In this document: one piece after another, positions 12,631 to 24,369 of the stretch | Position numbering within the stretch: position 1 is the first letter of the stretch | How the letters are laid out: every line of letters starts with the position of its first letter | DNA from: Balanoglossus misakiensis | Taxonomy: Eukaryota > Hemichordata | Direction of reading: 5' to 3' | DNA: 64,000 nucleotides | Assembly (NCBI GenBank): GCA_040954595.2 | Contig: CM082590.2 | Span: forward strand, 5,270,001-5,334,000 | Position numbers and translations under genes: made by a program | The notes under the pieces: generated by a model | Database searches by the model: none | Told to the model about the DNA's origin: nothing | The model's input: the letters and a program-made list of their open reading frames with translations, nothing else

Positions 12631-13163
12631 AGGGGAAATCCGTTGTAGCTGATTTCCACATAATTTGGTAGCTTTGAGGTCACTCTTTCAGATAAAAACA
12701 TATTCGCCATGTATAAGTCGCGAGATTTTTTACAAAGTCGAGGGAAAGTTGGCAGAATTTCCAATATGGCGTTTACTGTAATTTGAATCATGGGAAAAAA
12801 AAGCGCCAGGACCAACTTCCGCCCACCATGGTGTGGGTGATACCATTCTCCGATTGGTGTCACTGGGCGACAGACTAGGCGTATTTTCATAGCTATTGTT
12901 TGTTCTTTGCATCAGTTGATAAACAATTATCAGCAAAGTCGAAAATTTGTCATCTATTGACAGTTTTCATGAGCTATAACACATGAAAAATATGCAAATA
13001 CGCTTAGCCTGTGACGCAGTGACACCAATCGGAAAATTCTGCCAACTTTCCCTCGATTTTGTAAAAAATCGCGCGACTTATACATGGCGAATATGTTTTT
13101 TTCTGAAAGAGTGACCTCAAAGCTACCAAATTATGTGGAAATCAGCTACAACGGATTTCCCCT
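12631..13163. mobile_element. TTAA-flanked MITE (piggyBac-type target)
   Basis: Both ends read AGGGGAAATCCGTTGTAGC and its complement, with inverted arms extending about 110-120 bp, and each is flanked by TTAA (12627-12630 and 13164-13167). The paralogous U3 copy around 22690 reads GGGTCTTAAAAATTAAATAC with a single TTAA, so the empty target site is present in this same window. The interior (533 bp in total) has no transposase. TTAA duplication is the hallmark of the piggyBac superfamily. Confidence 0.75.
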
Positions 13164-15855
13164 TTAAAGATTAAATACATATATACTGTTTATTGTTTTG
13201 GCTTTATGGCATACCGAAACCACTCAACACATTTTATAACACAGAATGTTTTAGTTGGTAGAGAAATACCCCGCCATTCAAACACATAATCAAGCAGGAT
13301 AGAAACACTTCTCAAACAGATCGCGATAAAGTCAGGATTATCATGAGCTAGAATTCATACAGCTGTTTTGCATTTGAACACATTGACGTAAAATATCCCC
13401 AACTGTACAGTTTCTGCGTTGCCAGAAGAGACCATGTTTTATTTTTCATGTTTAGAATTAATCAATTATTCATCGGCCAGTTACAGAGTTGACGAAACGG
13501 AGCCAATCAGAATGTACGTCTCACAAATGTGTTCACATATAAATTAAACCGTTACTTGTCGAGTACTATTCTATTTCGACTGCAGATCGCTGTCTTACGT
13601 GAATGTTGCATGATTGATTTGGGGTTTCTTGCTACTCCGTTTCGGCTTTCTTGACATGCTCAGTCGAGCAGTTAGGACTGTGCTCGAACAAGTAAATGAT
13701 GTAACTAGTGCCCCGTCTGAAGTCAATCAGAGACTTTGTTTTACCAATGATTGGACAAAGGATATACATATGTGTTTTTTAAATTCAAGTTAGCCCTGCC
13801 TTCACTATAACCTTACACCCAATCACCATTGTACAGTTTATGTGAGTGACTTCAAGGGGACGCTGGTAACATCACAACTCCCAACAAAGGGTATCGGGGG
13901 TTGAAGCTAGACGTTGTTTTGGAAGCAGAGCGGACAAAATACGGCTGGATACTAGACTAGTGTCAGCATGGCCACGGAAAATGTCCTCAGAATTTCAGTA
14001 GATTTTCTATTAAATATCGTTAATGTTGTAAAGAAATTGCAGTTGATATATTATCGAACATTTATGGAATTTTCTGTAAGGGGTGCACCACTTTGCAACG
14101 TAACAAAAAGTGTCGCGATGCAATGTGAACTTGTTCTTTTAAAACAAAAATAAAGCAAATACTTCCACAAATTACAATGATCATTCATTAAAATAATGTT
14201 TTAGATAGTCAGGATATCAACTGAAAATTTACTTTTGCCAGCCAATCATCATTATTTTATAAATGTCAATTAAATTCAAGAAGACTCATGGCATCATTTC
14301 AAACTATTAATTCCTACATACAAACTAATAATTGGCAAATTCACTAACTTTAGTCTTATTACACTTACCGCCGAGTTCTGAATGACACGCCGTCAAAGCC
14401 ACTGGACGTCGACCTGCATACACGGTCAGAATATTCGCTGAATGACAGAGCAGACAACTTTAAAGGAACCGCATTGATAACAGCGCCACTTTGCACGGTT
14501 TATTGCTGTTCACCACTGCCTTGCACAAATGGAATTCAACCGAAACCACTCGACGTCATTTATTGCAGCTAGTGTTTACCTTTACACACACAAAATACCC
14601 CTGCTGTAAACTATCAGCATAAAGTTTAAGTCTTAACTTTTCTTCTTCTATATGAAATGCAAGTATGAATTTTATCAACTGTTTTGTAATGCAAATTGTC
14701 CATTCTTTTGTGCATATATGTGTTGGAATGTATTAGCGTAGCAGGGGGGGGGGGCATCTCTTAACGATTAAATACTGTTTAATCTATTGACTTTATGCGT
14801 ATAAACTTTGGCGGAAACCACTCAACACACTTAATATGTAGCACATAATGTTTGTTTAGTCGGCAGAAGAACACTCCACCACAATCAAGTAACATACAAA
14901 CATTTTTCAACCAGATCACGATAAAGTCAGGAATTATCGTGAGCTACAGCTGTTTGGCAAAATATTGTCGCCTTTAGACTTTAGAGGAACAATTTGTGAG
15001 TTGCCAAAAGAGGCCGTGGTTTATTTCGCATGTGTTTAATTATTTATCGGGCAATTCAAGCGCTGGCGAAACGGAACCAATCAGAGCGTGCGTCTCATAA
15101 ATGTATCGAAATGCAAATTTTAACCGTTTGATACAACAATACACAATGAATTCCATCAGTATAACATAAGATACAAAATCTGAGAGGGAAATGACAGAAT
15201 ATATTTGTGTGAGGCCACTTGTGTGTGCGGGCCATTATAAGACTAAATTTAGAACAGTTATTAGAGCCCTTGACAAGTGATTTTTCCCCCTGCCAAGCAC
15301 CCACCTTATCAGGCTGCATTCAATATTACATGAGCAAAACAGTTCAGCATTTCACTTTGGTGTTTGCAAATTGTTCCTTTCACCCATATACCAAACCACT
15401 GTTCTCCAAACATGCTGCTCATCATCCACTACACACTGAGAGAGCAGCAAGTGTCCTTGACGCTATTTTTTGATATACCTGTTTAGATAATTTTACCATA
15501 GGATAACTATAGCTTGAGGTGTGCAAAAATGCTGACTGAAAACGTAGGATGGGAACACTTTTTTCACTCTTCATGCTTAAATTCAAAATATACAAGAAAT
15601 ATGTGGTTACGGGTACCTGGAGGAATAATAGGCGATATAATCTCTACCATGTTGTTTCATGAGTCATTGAACTGACCCATCAGGAAATTAAACTGACAAG
15701 TTTATTACTTTTTTGCCTTTAAAATACATCAACAGTTTTCAAGATAAGAAATTGCGGTACTCATAGCTATCATCACTTGTTGATGTGGTCAGTGGGGGAA
15801 ACATTATAAGTTATGTATTTTGATGGTTTGCTGTAACCCGGATTACAGCAATTAT

Positions 15856-17065
15856 CATACATGCAACGCCCGTATTTGGCACTTTCTATTGTTCTCGCCC
15901 TGAAGATATTTTATGGTATTTCACTCGGCGCAATATATCTTCACTCCGCGTCTCGAACTATTTTTGAGAACGCGCTGAAATCATCACACAGAGTTGCCTC
16001 TCAAGAGCGCGCCCTCAATGACCTTTGGCTTTTCAGAGACGCGGTCAAGAGGTCTCTCTAAATCCGTTTCGTTCAACCAATGAGAGCGCTGAAGTGGCGT
16101 TCGTTTTAGGGGAAGGTAACTGATTCGTCAATGGCGTTCCACCGGAAGTATCACCATGGTTGCCTACTTACTTCAGGATTTCATTTTTATAGATCGATCG
16201 CCAAAAATTGAGATAATTGGAATTATTTTACACGTAATCATAATTTACGAGTACAAGTGTCGTTTGTTGTTCTGAACGTCTGTTCTACACGTATGCCCCG
16301 TCACTTGACAAGGACGTTACGCGTACTGATCGAACGTGCACGCGATCCATGCACGCGATGGAACTTCTGTCTGGCATATTAGCCAATCATATGAAGCAAC
16401 ATCTTGCATGGTACTAGCCAATCACAGCACGAGCTCAAACGGATTTGGAGAGACGTCTTGCACCGCGTCTCTGAAAATCCAAAGGTCATTGACGGCGCCC
16501 TCTGGAAAGGCAACACACAGAGTTGACTGTTGTGATCGGCGCGACAGTTCGCTGCGCGTGCGAACGACGTACGGGGCAAAGGACACTTGTGGAGAGGGGT
16601 GATGTAAAATCGGTTAATAGAAGCTGTAATAACGTTTTTAAAGCTGGCGGTTTTGCCATGTTGAATGTATCATTTTTACGCCATCGAAATTGTCAATGCA
16701 AAATAATTGTTAACATGATATTTTGAAAGAGAACGTAGACAATTTTTTTTAGAATGCGGATGTGCCCATCGTAATGAAAGCTGCCAACCCCCTTAAAATG
16801 ATACTACGGCCCACACGTCATACGTCACAACATGGCTACTGCCGTGATCCCAGGGCGCCCGGTTCAAATTTGAAATTGTTTTTCTCGGCGCATTTTCGCA
16901 AATCGTACTGTTTTATAGGTAGGCATGTATGATAAAGGGGTTATTACACGAATTTTGGTCGATAACGCGACGCATTCTCATGATGTCCGTATTCTCGTGA
17001 TGTCCGTAAATAAGGAAATCACTCGAATACGACGCGTTATCGACCAAATTCGTGTAATAACCCCT
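15856..17065. mobile_element. 1.2-kb composite insertion with 6-bp target duplication
   Basis: Relative to U1 and U3, which read GCAATTATTAATCAG, this copy has 1210 extra bases flanked by AATTAT on both sides (15850-15855 and 17066-17071). Inside are an inverted repeat (about 15990-16075 against 16436-16525, containing CAATGACCTTTGG) and a terminal hairpin at 16936-17065 whose arms start AGGGGTTATTACACGAA. No coding sequence was recognised. It is probably a nested set of non-autonomous elements. Confidence 0.6.
16936..17065. repeat. 130-bp palindrome (foldback)
   Basis: The arms AGGGGTTATTACACGAATTT... and ...AAATTCGTGTAATAACCCCT pair over about 40 bases around a spacer that contains a duplicated TGATGTCCGT phrase. 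It sits at the right edge of the 15856-17065 insertion. Confidence 0.7.
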
Positions 17066-20026
17066 AATTATTAATCAGCAGTCAGAATCTTTCGACAACA
17101 AAACCTCTGGAAAAGAAGTTTGCTGCCAGGGTGGAAAGAAATTAAAAGTTCCACCCCTAACTATAAAATTCCGCACAATGGGGGAATTGAAGAGGCTTAT
17201 CAATCTATAATTTGTAAAGTGAGACATATTTGAAGCCCCATGAGCTGCCAAATTCCACATTAATTCTCACAATAAAATACATAAAATCTTTTCCCTATAT
17301 CTCTATTACAATTTGCACCATCAAGGCACACTACTTGCATACCACAATAGTTGTGTACTCTTTGCATGGAGGCAGATTAAAACAGGCATGGCACCCATTT
17401 AATATATCAGTTGTTCAAATTGCAACATCGAGCCGAAATATGGCGTCGATAAGATGTTTATGTATACCTATAAGTTTAATCTTATTTAGATGGACCAATC
17501 TGAAGTTGGAAAGTAAAATCCTGAAAATAATGTAAAAGTCGCAGCTCTTGAGGATTTAAACAAGGGCAATTGATACATGACCCACAACACACGCACCGAT
17601 AAGACTCAGTATAAGAAACGCGTTGGCAAACATTGACCAGTTGTCATAAAACTGTCGGTAAATTGTATTGCTCTTATCACTAGAGAATAGCCTTCACCTG
17701 CATCTGATTACATGTTGGAGTCAGTGATACTCCATGTGTACGAGTGTCTAGTGTGTAATTGTTATCAGCACCGCTCAACTGCATTCATACTTTTTAAATT
17801 AAAACTTAAACTTTGACTATTGTTCCTATTAGCCAACACCGATTGAATTGTTGTTCATATCAGCGCGTTCACACTCACTCATGTACTAAGTAAAGAAGTG
17901 AAAATGACATCCCTGCCCGTACAAGAAAATAAGTTTGGCCTTCCATTCATGAGGTTTCTGTGACTATTCTTTAGGTATTGTTGTTCTAAGTATTTTTTTG
18001 GATAATCTTTGAAGCTTATTAACATGCTGTCTGTTATCTTGGTGTGTACAGGTACGTATCAGAAGCGATTTACTTTGGGTCTTAAAGATTAAATACTATT
18101 TGTCCTATTGGCCTTACGCGTATAGACTTTGACGGAAACCACGCAACACACTTAATATATAGCACAGGGTGTTTGTTTAGTCGGCAGAAAAAACACTCCA
18201 CCACAATCAAGTAGCTACAAACATTGTTCAACCAGATCGCGATAAAGTCAGGAATTATCGTGAGCTACAGCTGTTTGGCAATATATTGTCGCAACCATGG
18301 CCCCTTTAGAGCAACAGTTTCTGACTTGCCAAAAGAGGCAGTCGTTTATTTCGCATTTTTTAAATTCTTCATCGGGCAATTCAAGCGCTGGCAAAACGGA
18401 ACCAATCAGAGCGTGCATCTCATAAATGTATCGAAATGCAAATTTTAACCGTTTGATATAACAATACACAATGAATTTCATCAGTATAACATAAGATACA
18501 AAATCTGAGAGGGAAATGACAGAATATATTTGTGTGCGGCCATTTGTGTGTGCGGGCCATTTTTAAGACTAAATTTAAAATAGTTATTAGAGCCCTTGAC
18601 AAGTGGTTTTTCCCCCTGCCAAGCACCCACCTTATCAGGCTGCATTCAATATTACATGAGCAAAACAGTTCAGCATTTCACCTTGGTGTTTGCAAATGGT
18701 TTCTTTCACCCATATACCAAACCACTGTTCTCCAAACATGCTGCTCATCATCCACTACACACTGAGAGAGCAGCAAGTGTCATTGACGCTATTTTTTGAT
18801 ATAGCTGTTTAGATAATTTTACCATAGGAAAACTATAGCTTGAGGTGTGCAAACATGCTGACTGAAAACGTAGGATGGGAACACTTTTTTCACTCTTCAT
18901 GCGTAAATTCAAAATATACAAGATATATGTGGTTTGACGGGTCCCATACAAAATGTAGAGCGGAATACAAAGGGTCCCTGGAGGAACGATAGGCGATATA
19001 ATCTCTACCACGTTGTTTCATGAGTCACTGGACTGACCCATCAGGAGACTAAACTGGCCAGTTTATTACTTTTTGCCTTTAAAACATATTAACAGTTTTC
19101 AAGATTAGAAATTCCGGTACTCATAGCTATCATCACTTGTTGATGTGGTCAGTGGGGGAAACATTATAAATTATGTATTTTGATGGTTTGCTGTAACCCG
19201 GATTACAACAATTATTAATCAGCAGTCAGAATCTTTCAGCACAAAAACCTCTGGAAAAGAAGTTTGCTGCCAGGGTGGAAATAAATTAAAAGTCCCACCC
19301 CTAACTATAAAATTCCGCACAAAGGGGGAATTGAAGAGGCGTCTAGACTTTGTAAAGTGAGACATATTTGAAGCCCCATGAGCTGCCAAATTCCACATTA
19401 TTTCTCACAATAAAATACATAAAATCTTCTCCCTATATCCCCATTACAATTTGCACCATCAAGGCACACTACTTGCATACCACAATAGTTGTGTACTCTT
19501 TGTATGGAGGCAGATTAAAACAGGCATGGCACCCATTTAATATATCAATTGTTCAAATTGCAACATCGAGCCGAAATATGGCATCGATAAGATGTTTATG
19601 TATACCTACAAGTTTAATCTTATTTAGATGGACCAATCTAAAGTTGGAAAGTAAAATTATGAAAATAATGCAAAAAAGTGGCAGCTCTGGAGGATTTAAA
19701 GAAGGGCAATTGACATATGACCCGCAACAAACGCACTGATAAAAACGGCAGTATAAGACCCACGTTGGCAAACATTGACCAGTTGTCATAAAACTGTCGC
19801 GGTAAATTTTATTGCTCTTATCAACAGAGAATGGCCTTCACCTGCATCTGATTACATGTTGGAGTCAGTGAGACTCCATGTGTACCAGTGTCTAGTGTGC
19901 AATTGCTATCAGCACCGCTCAACTGCATTCATACTTTTTTAATTGAAACTTAAACTTTGACTATTGTTCCTATTAGCCAACATCATTTGAATTGTTGTTC
20001 ATATCAGCGCGTTCACACTCACTCAT

Positions 20027-20448
20027 TAGACTCTATGGCAGTCGCTGTGCCTGTCGATAAGGAATTCATGGAACTTTCGTACGACGCGCCGCCAGGCAAA
20101 GCGACTGTACGTTTCTGCACACATATATTTGATATGAATATTCATGAGCGGCGTTAATTTGCATGTAGAACATCTAGAAGCGCACAAAAATCGCGATAAC
20201 GCCCAAAAATGCGTATTCTGTACCTGGTATGTACGCGTATAGAACTCATGTTGACACGACGCTAATTTGATTGACAGACATATGAGGTTCGAATGTTCTC
20301 CGCTACTTACCAAAATCTGGTAAAACCACTTGAGGGCGTTTACAGAATCGGCAAGACTGTGTGATTAGCGTCGCGTCCACAGAACGTTCTATACGTAACG
20401 CAGACGCGCATTTCATTTTCAGTATCACACAGTCTTGGAGCAAGACTA
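20027..20448. mobile_element. hAT-like non-autonomous insertion
   Basis: This 422-bp segment is absent from the otherwise colinear U1 (about 10380) and U2 copies. It starts TAGACTC and ends AAGACTA with imperfect inverted ends, and is flanked by ACTCACTCAT on both sides (20017-20026 and 20449-20458). Part of the 10-bp match may be the local CTCA repeat, so an 8-bp duplication as in hAT elements is compatible. There is no transposase inside. Confidence 0.6.
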
Positions 20449-23325
20449 ACTCACTCATGTACTAAGTAAAGAAGTGAAAATGACATCCCTGCCCGTACAA
20501 GAAAATAAGTTTGGCCTTCTATTCATGAGGTTTCTGTGACTATTCTTTAGGTATTGTTGTTCTAAGTATTTTTTATTTTGGATAATCTTTGAAGCTTATT
20601 AACATGCTGTCTGTTCAGCTTGGTATGTACAGGTACGTATCAGAAGCAATTTACTTTGGGTCTTAAAGATTAAATACTGCTTGTTTTATTGGCCCTACGC
20701 GTATAGACTTTGACTGAAACCACTCACCTCACTTAATATATAGCACAGGGTGTTTGTTTAGTCGGCAGAAAAACACTCCACCACAATCAAGTAACATACA
20801 AACATTTTTCAACAAGATCACGATAAAGTCAGGAATTATCGTGAGCTACAACTGTTTGTCGCAACCATGGCCCCTTGTGAGCAACAGTTTCTGAGTTGCC
20901 ACAAGAGGCCGTTGTTTATTTCGCATGTTTTTAATTATACTAGTTTAGTATCTAGCCGTATTTTGTCCGCTTTGCTTTCAAAATTATGTCTAGAGTCATG
21001 CATGCTACTACATGCCACTGGCCCAATAAAACCTGGGAATTGTGATGTAACTAGTGACCCTCTGAAGTCAATCCCAGACTGTTTTTCCTAGGATTGGACA
21101 AATAATATACATGTGTGTAATTAAGCATGGGTAAAATGTTTAATTAGCCCCACCTTCACTATAATCTAACGCCCAATCACCAGTGTTCAGTTTATGTGAT
21201 TGACTACAAGGGGACGCTAGTTACATCACAACTTCTAGACTATTCGAGTGCTGGCGAAATGGAACCAATCAGAACGTGCGTCTCATAAATGTATCGAAAT
21301 GCAAATTTTAACAGTTACTTTGCCTTGCCGATTGGTATTATTTTTTTCTACCGCAGATCGTTGTCCTGCGTGAGTGTTGGGTGATTGATGGTGATTCGCT
21401 GCTCTGTTTCGGCGATGGTGTAAATAACAGTCGAGGAGTGACCGTGTGTAAATCCTTTTGCCCGTGTCCGCTTATTATCCGGAGACTTCAGTGGAGTCGC
21501 TCAGGTCTGACTGTCAAAAGGACACCGCTCGAACAAGTATGCAGTCAATCATGACATATTGAGTAGAATATTGTATTTCAAGGGGTATTATTTTTTAGAA
21601 AATTGGGCCAGGACAGGCATACATTTCAGGCCCAGTCAGACGAAATTGTGTCTACAGCACATTATATAGCTATGTCAGCCCAGCTGTCACATATATTGTC
21701 AAAGGCTGGCGCCATACCTGCGTCACCTTGAAGGAACTCATGTCGGGTCAGAGGTCATCATTCATTTATATTGCATGACTCCTGTCTGCCATGTTTATAG
21801 AAGCACTGTCAGAATGACTACAAAGTACCACAGGCATGTATTTCAACATGTGTTTATCTCAAGCTAGGACCTGCTGCTAATAAAAAGTTAGTTTACAACA
21901 AATCAGCGAAAGGTTTAAATACGTGTAACCAGAAAAATTATAAATAAAATGTCGTGATGAGAGACCGGGACTTCTCTGTTTTTTGTCACACGTTGGATAA
22001 CCGCGCGTGTATTGAAAAAAAATTAACTTAAACATTAACTAGGTCTTGAGACGGATAAACGCCAACTTGAAGTAGGTTAATTTAAGTTTACATTTAATAT
22101 CCATAAATTATAAGACCCACATTGACAAACAATTTTAGACAGGTCAATCCAATTTTTGATTTCCATCCCTATACTACTCTTGTCCTCCCTCTTCTCGCTA
22201 ACGAGTCAATCAGATTCAATGCCCCAACACGTGTAATGTAGATAAGCAATTGCTTGCAGTTATTATTGTCATAGAGAATGGCCTTCATCAACACCTTCAT
22301 CTGATTATATTTGGAGTCAGTGAGATTACATGTGTAACAGTGTTAATTGTGTCATCTTTATCAGCACCGTTCATTCGCATTAATCCTTTTCGACTAGGAT
22401 TTATTAAAACCTAGACCAGTATTCATAAAATTGTCAGCCAATATTGATTTTATTGCTGTTATCAGCGCTCTCTCAGTGGTACGAAGTAAAGGAGTATGGG
22501 GGATGTTTGTGACCTGGCCACTATAAAATGTATTCATAAATTAGACCTTTCAGCTATGATGTTTGGGACTATATGTACATCGAGAATTGTTGTTGTGGAT
22601 ATTCCGATCCGTGGAATCCGTTTTGAAATTAATTGTCATACAAACAATCTATTCAGCTTGTAATCAGAAGAAATTTACTTTGGGTCTTAAAAATTAAATA
22701 CATATATACTGTTTATTGTTTTGGCTTTATGGCATACCGAAACCACTCAACACATTTTATAGCACAGAATGTTTTAGTTGGTAGAGAAATACTCCGCCAT
22801 TCAAACACACAATCAAGCAGCATAAAGAAACACTTCTCAACCAGATCGCGATAAAGTCAGGATTATCATGAGCTAGAATACATACAGCTGTTTTACATTC
22901 AACACATTGACGTAAACTATCCCCCCCATTGTACAGTTTCTGCGTTGCCAGAAGAGACCATGTTTTATTTCTAATATTTAGAATTAATCAATCATTCTTC
23001 AGCCAGTTACAGAGTTGACGAAACGGAGCCAATCAGAATTTACGTCTCACAAATGTGTTCACATATAAATTAAACCGTTACTTGTCCAGTTCTATTCTAT
23101 TTCGACTGCAGATCGCTGTCTTATGTGAATGTTGCATGATTGATTTGGGGTTTTGTGCTACTCCGTTTTCTTGGCAAGCTCAGTCGAGCAGTGATGACTG
23201 TGTTCTAACCAGTACAACGGTAAAACCTGACACGTTAAGTAGCTTCATGAGTGTGAGTACACATATGTTCCACAGTAGATTGCATCAGGGACACACTGTA
23301 CTGTCTACAGAATCGCGTGTCAGAA

Positions 23326-23463
23326 TAGTCTAGTATCTAGACGTATTTTGTCTGCTTTGCTTCCAAAACTACGTCTAACTTCAATCATGCCACTGGCCAA
23401 ATAAAACCTCATACATTGTTTTGGAAGCAAGGCGGACAAAATACGGCTAGATACTAGACTAGT
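23326..23463. mobile_element. 138-bp hairpin MITE
   Basis: The left arm TAGTCTAGTATCTAGACG... pairs with the right arm ...CTAGATACTAGACTA. Both arms contain the GTATTTTGTC(T/C)GC(T/C)TTGCTTCC motif, and the middle holds GCCACTGGCC. The same arms occur separated by 2.5-3 kb in U1 and U3. Confidence 0.6.
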
Positions 23464-24369
23464 GTCTGCATGGCCATGGAAAAAGTCCTCAGAAATTCGG
23501 TAGATTTTCTATTTTCTGAGAATTTCCATTTGCCAGCCAACATCATAATTTTATAATGTCAATTAAATTCAAAATATTAATTCCTACATACAAACTAATA
23601 ATTGGCAAATTAGATAACTTTAGTCTTATTACACTTACCGCCGAGTTCTGAATGACACGCCGTCAAAGCCACTGGACGTCGACCTGCAAACACGGTCAGA
23701 ATAGTCGCAGTATGACAGAGCAGACAACTTTAAGGGAACCGCATTGATAACAGCGTCACTTTGCATGGTTTATTGCTGTTCACCACTGCCTTGCACCAAT
23801 AGAATTCAACTGAAACCACTCGACAACATTTATTGCAACTAGTGTTTACCTTTACACACACAAAATACCCCTGCTGTAAACTATCAGCACATAAAGTTTA
23901 AGTCTGGAGTTTTTTCTTGTCTATAAAATGCAAGTATGAAGTTTACCAGCTGTTTTGTAATGCAAATTGTCCATTCTTTTGTGCATATATGTGTTGGAAT
24001 GTATTAGCGTAAGGGGGGGGGGGCATCTCTTAACGATTAAATACTGTTTAATCTATTGGCTTTATGCGTATAGACTTTGGCGGAAACCACTCAACACACT
24101 TAATATATAGCACAGAATGTTTGTTTAGTCGGCAGAAAAACACTCCACCACAATCAAGAAACATACAAACATTTTTCAACCAGATAACGATAAAGTCAAG
24201 AATTATCGTGAGCTACAGGTCATACAGCTGTTTGGCAAAATATTGTCGCAACAATGGCCCCTTTCGAGCACTACATCTTCTTTTTAAAATCTCGAATAAA
24301 TTCAAGAATATATGTGGCATCATCTCCAACTTCCACAAACAAACTAATAATTGCAACATTAGCTGACTT

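Larger units (their letters stand above)
10890..13961. repeat. Region bounded by ~55-bp inverted repeats
   Basis: The left end ACTAGTTTAGTATCTAGCCG... (10890 on) is the approximate reverse complement of the right end at 13907-13961, including GTATTTTGTCCGC. The same pair bounds 20939-23463 in U3. Because an intact ~138-bp hairpin made of just these two ends exists at 23326-23463, the ends may be two halves of a small MITE rather than termini of a 3-kb transposon. No transposase was seen between them. Confidence 0.45.
9418..15703 (+). repeat. Segmental duplication unit U1
   Basis: First copy of a large repeat beginning ATTACTTTTTGCCTTTAAAAC. The first 1.45 kb is repeated at 15704 and 17072-18370 (U2) and at 19065 (U3). 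The middle 10.87-14.76 kb is repeated only in U3, and the last part (about 15040-15700) is repeated at about 18370-19060. It is non-coding as far as I can see: reading frames are short and do not keep their length between copies. It contains several nested MITE-like insertions, listed separately. Confidence 0.7.
15704..19064 (+). repeat. Segmental duplication unit U2
   Basis: Second, shorter copy. 15704-15855 and 17072-18370 match 9418-10870 of U1. It then jumps directly to the sequence matching 15040-15703, so the 10.87-14.76 kb middle of U1 is absent here. It is interrupted by a 1.2-kb insertion at 15856-17065. No genes are recognised. Confidence 0.7.
19065..24280 (+). repeat. Segmental duplication unit U3
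   Basis: Third copy, matching U1 over 9418-14960 with an offset of about 9.65 kb at its left end and about 10.05 kb after the 422-bp insertion. It lacks the TTAA MITE of U1 and has instead its own insertion at 20027-20448 and an intact small hairpin MITE at 23326-23463. It also carries the G-run and ATTAAATACTGTTTAATC segment near 24020. No gene is recognised; the short reading frames are not conserved between copies. Confidence 0.7.
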
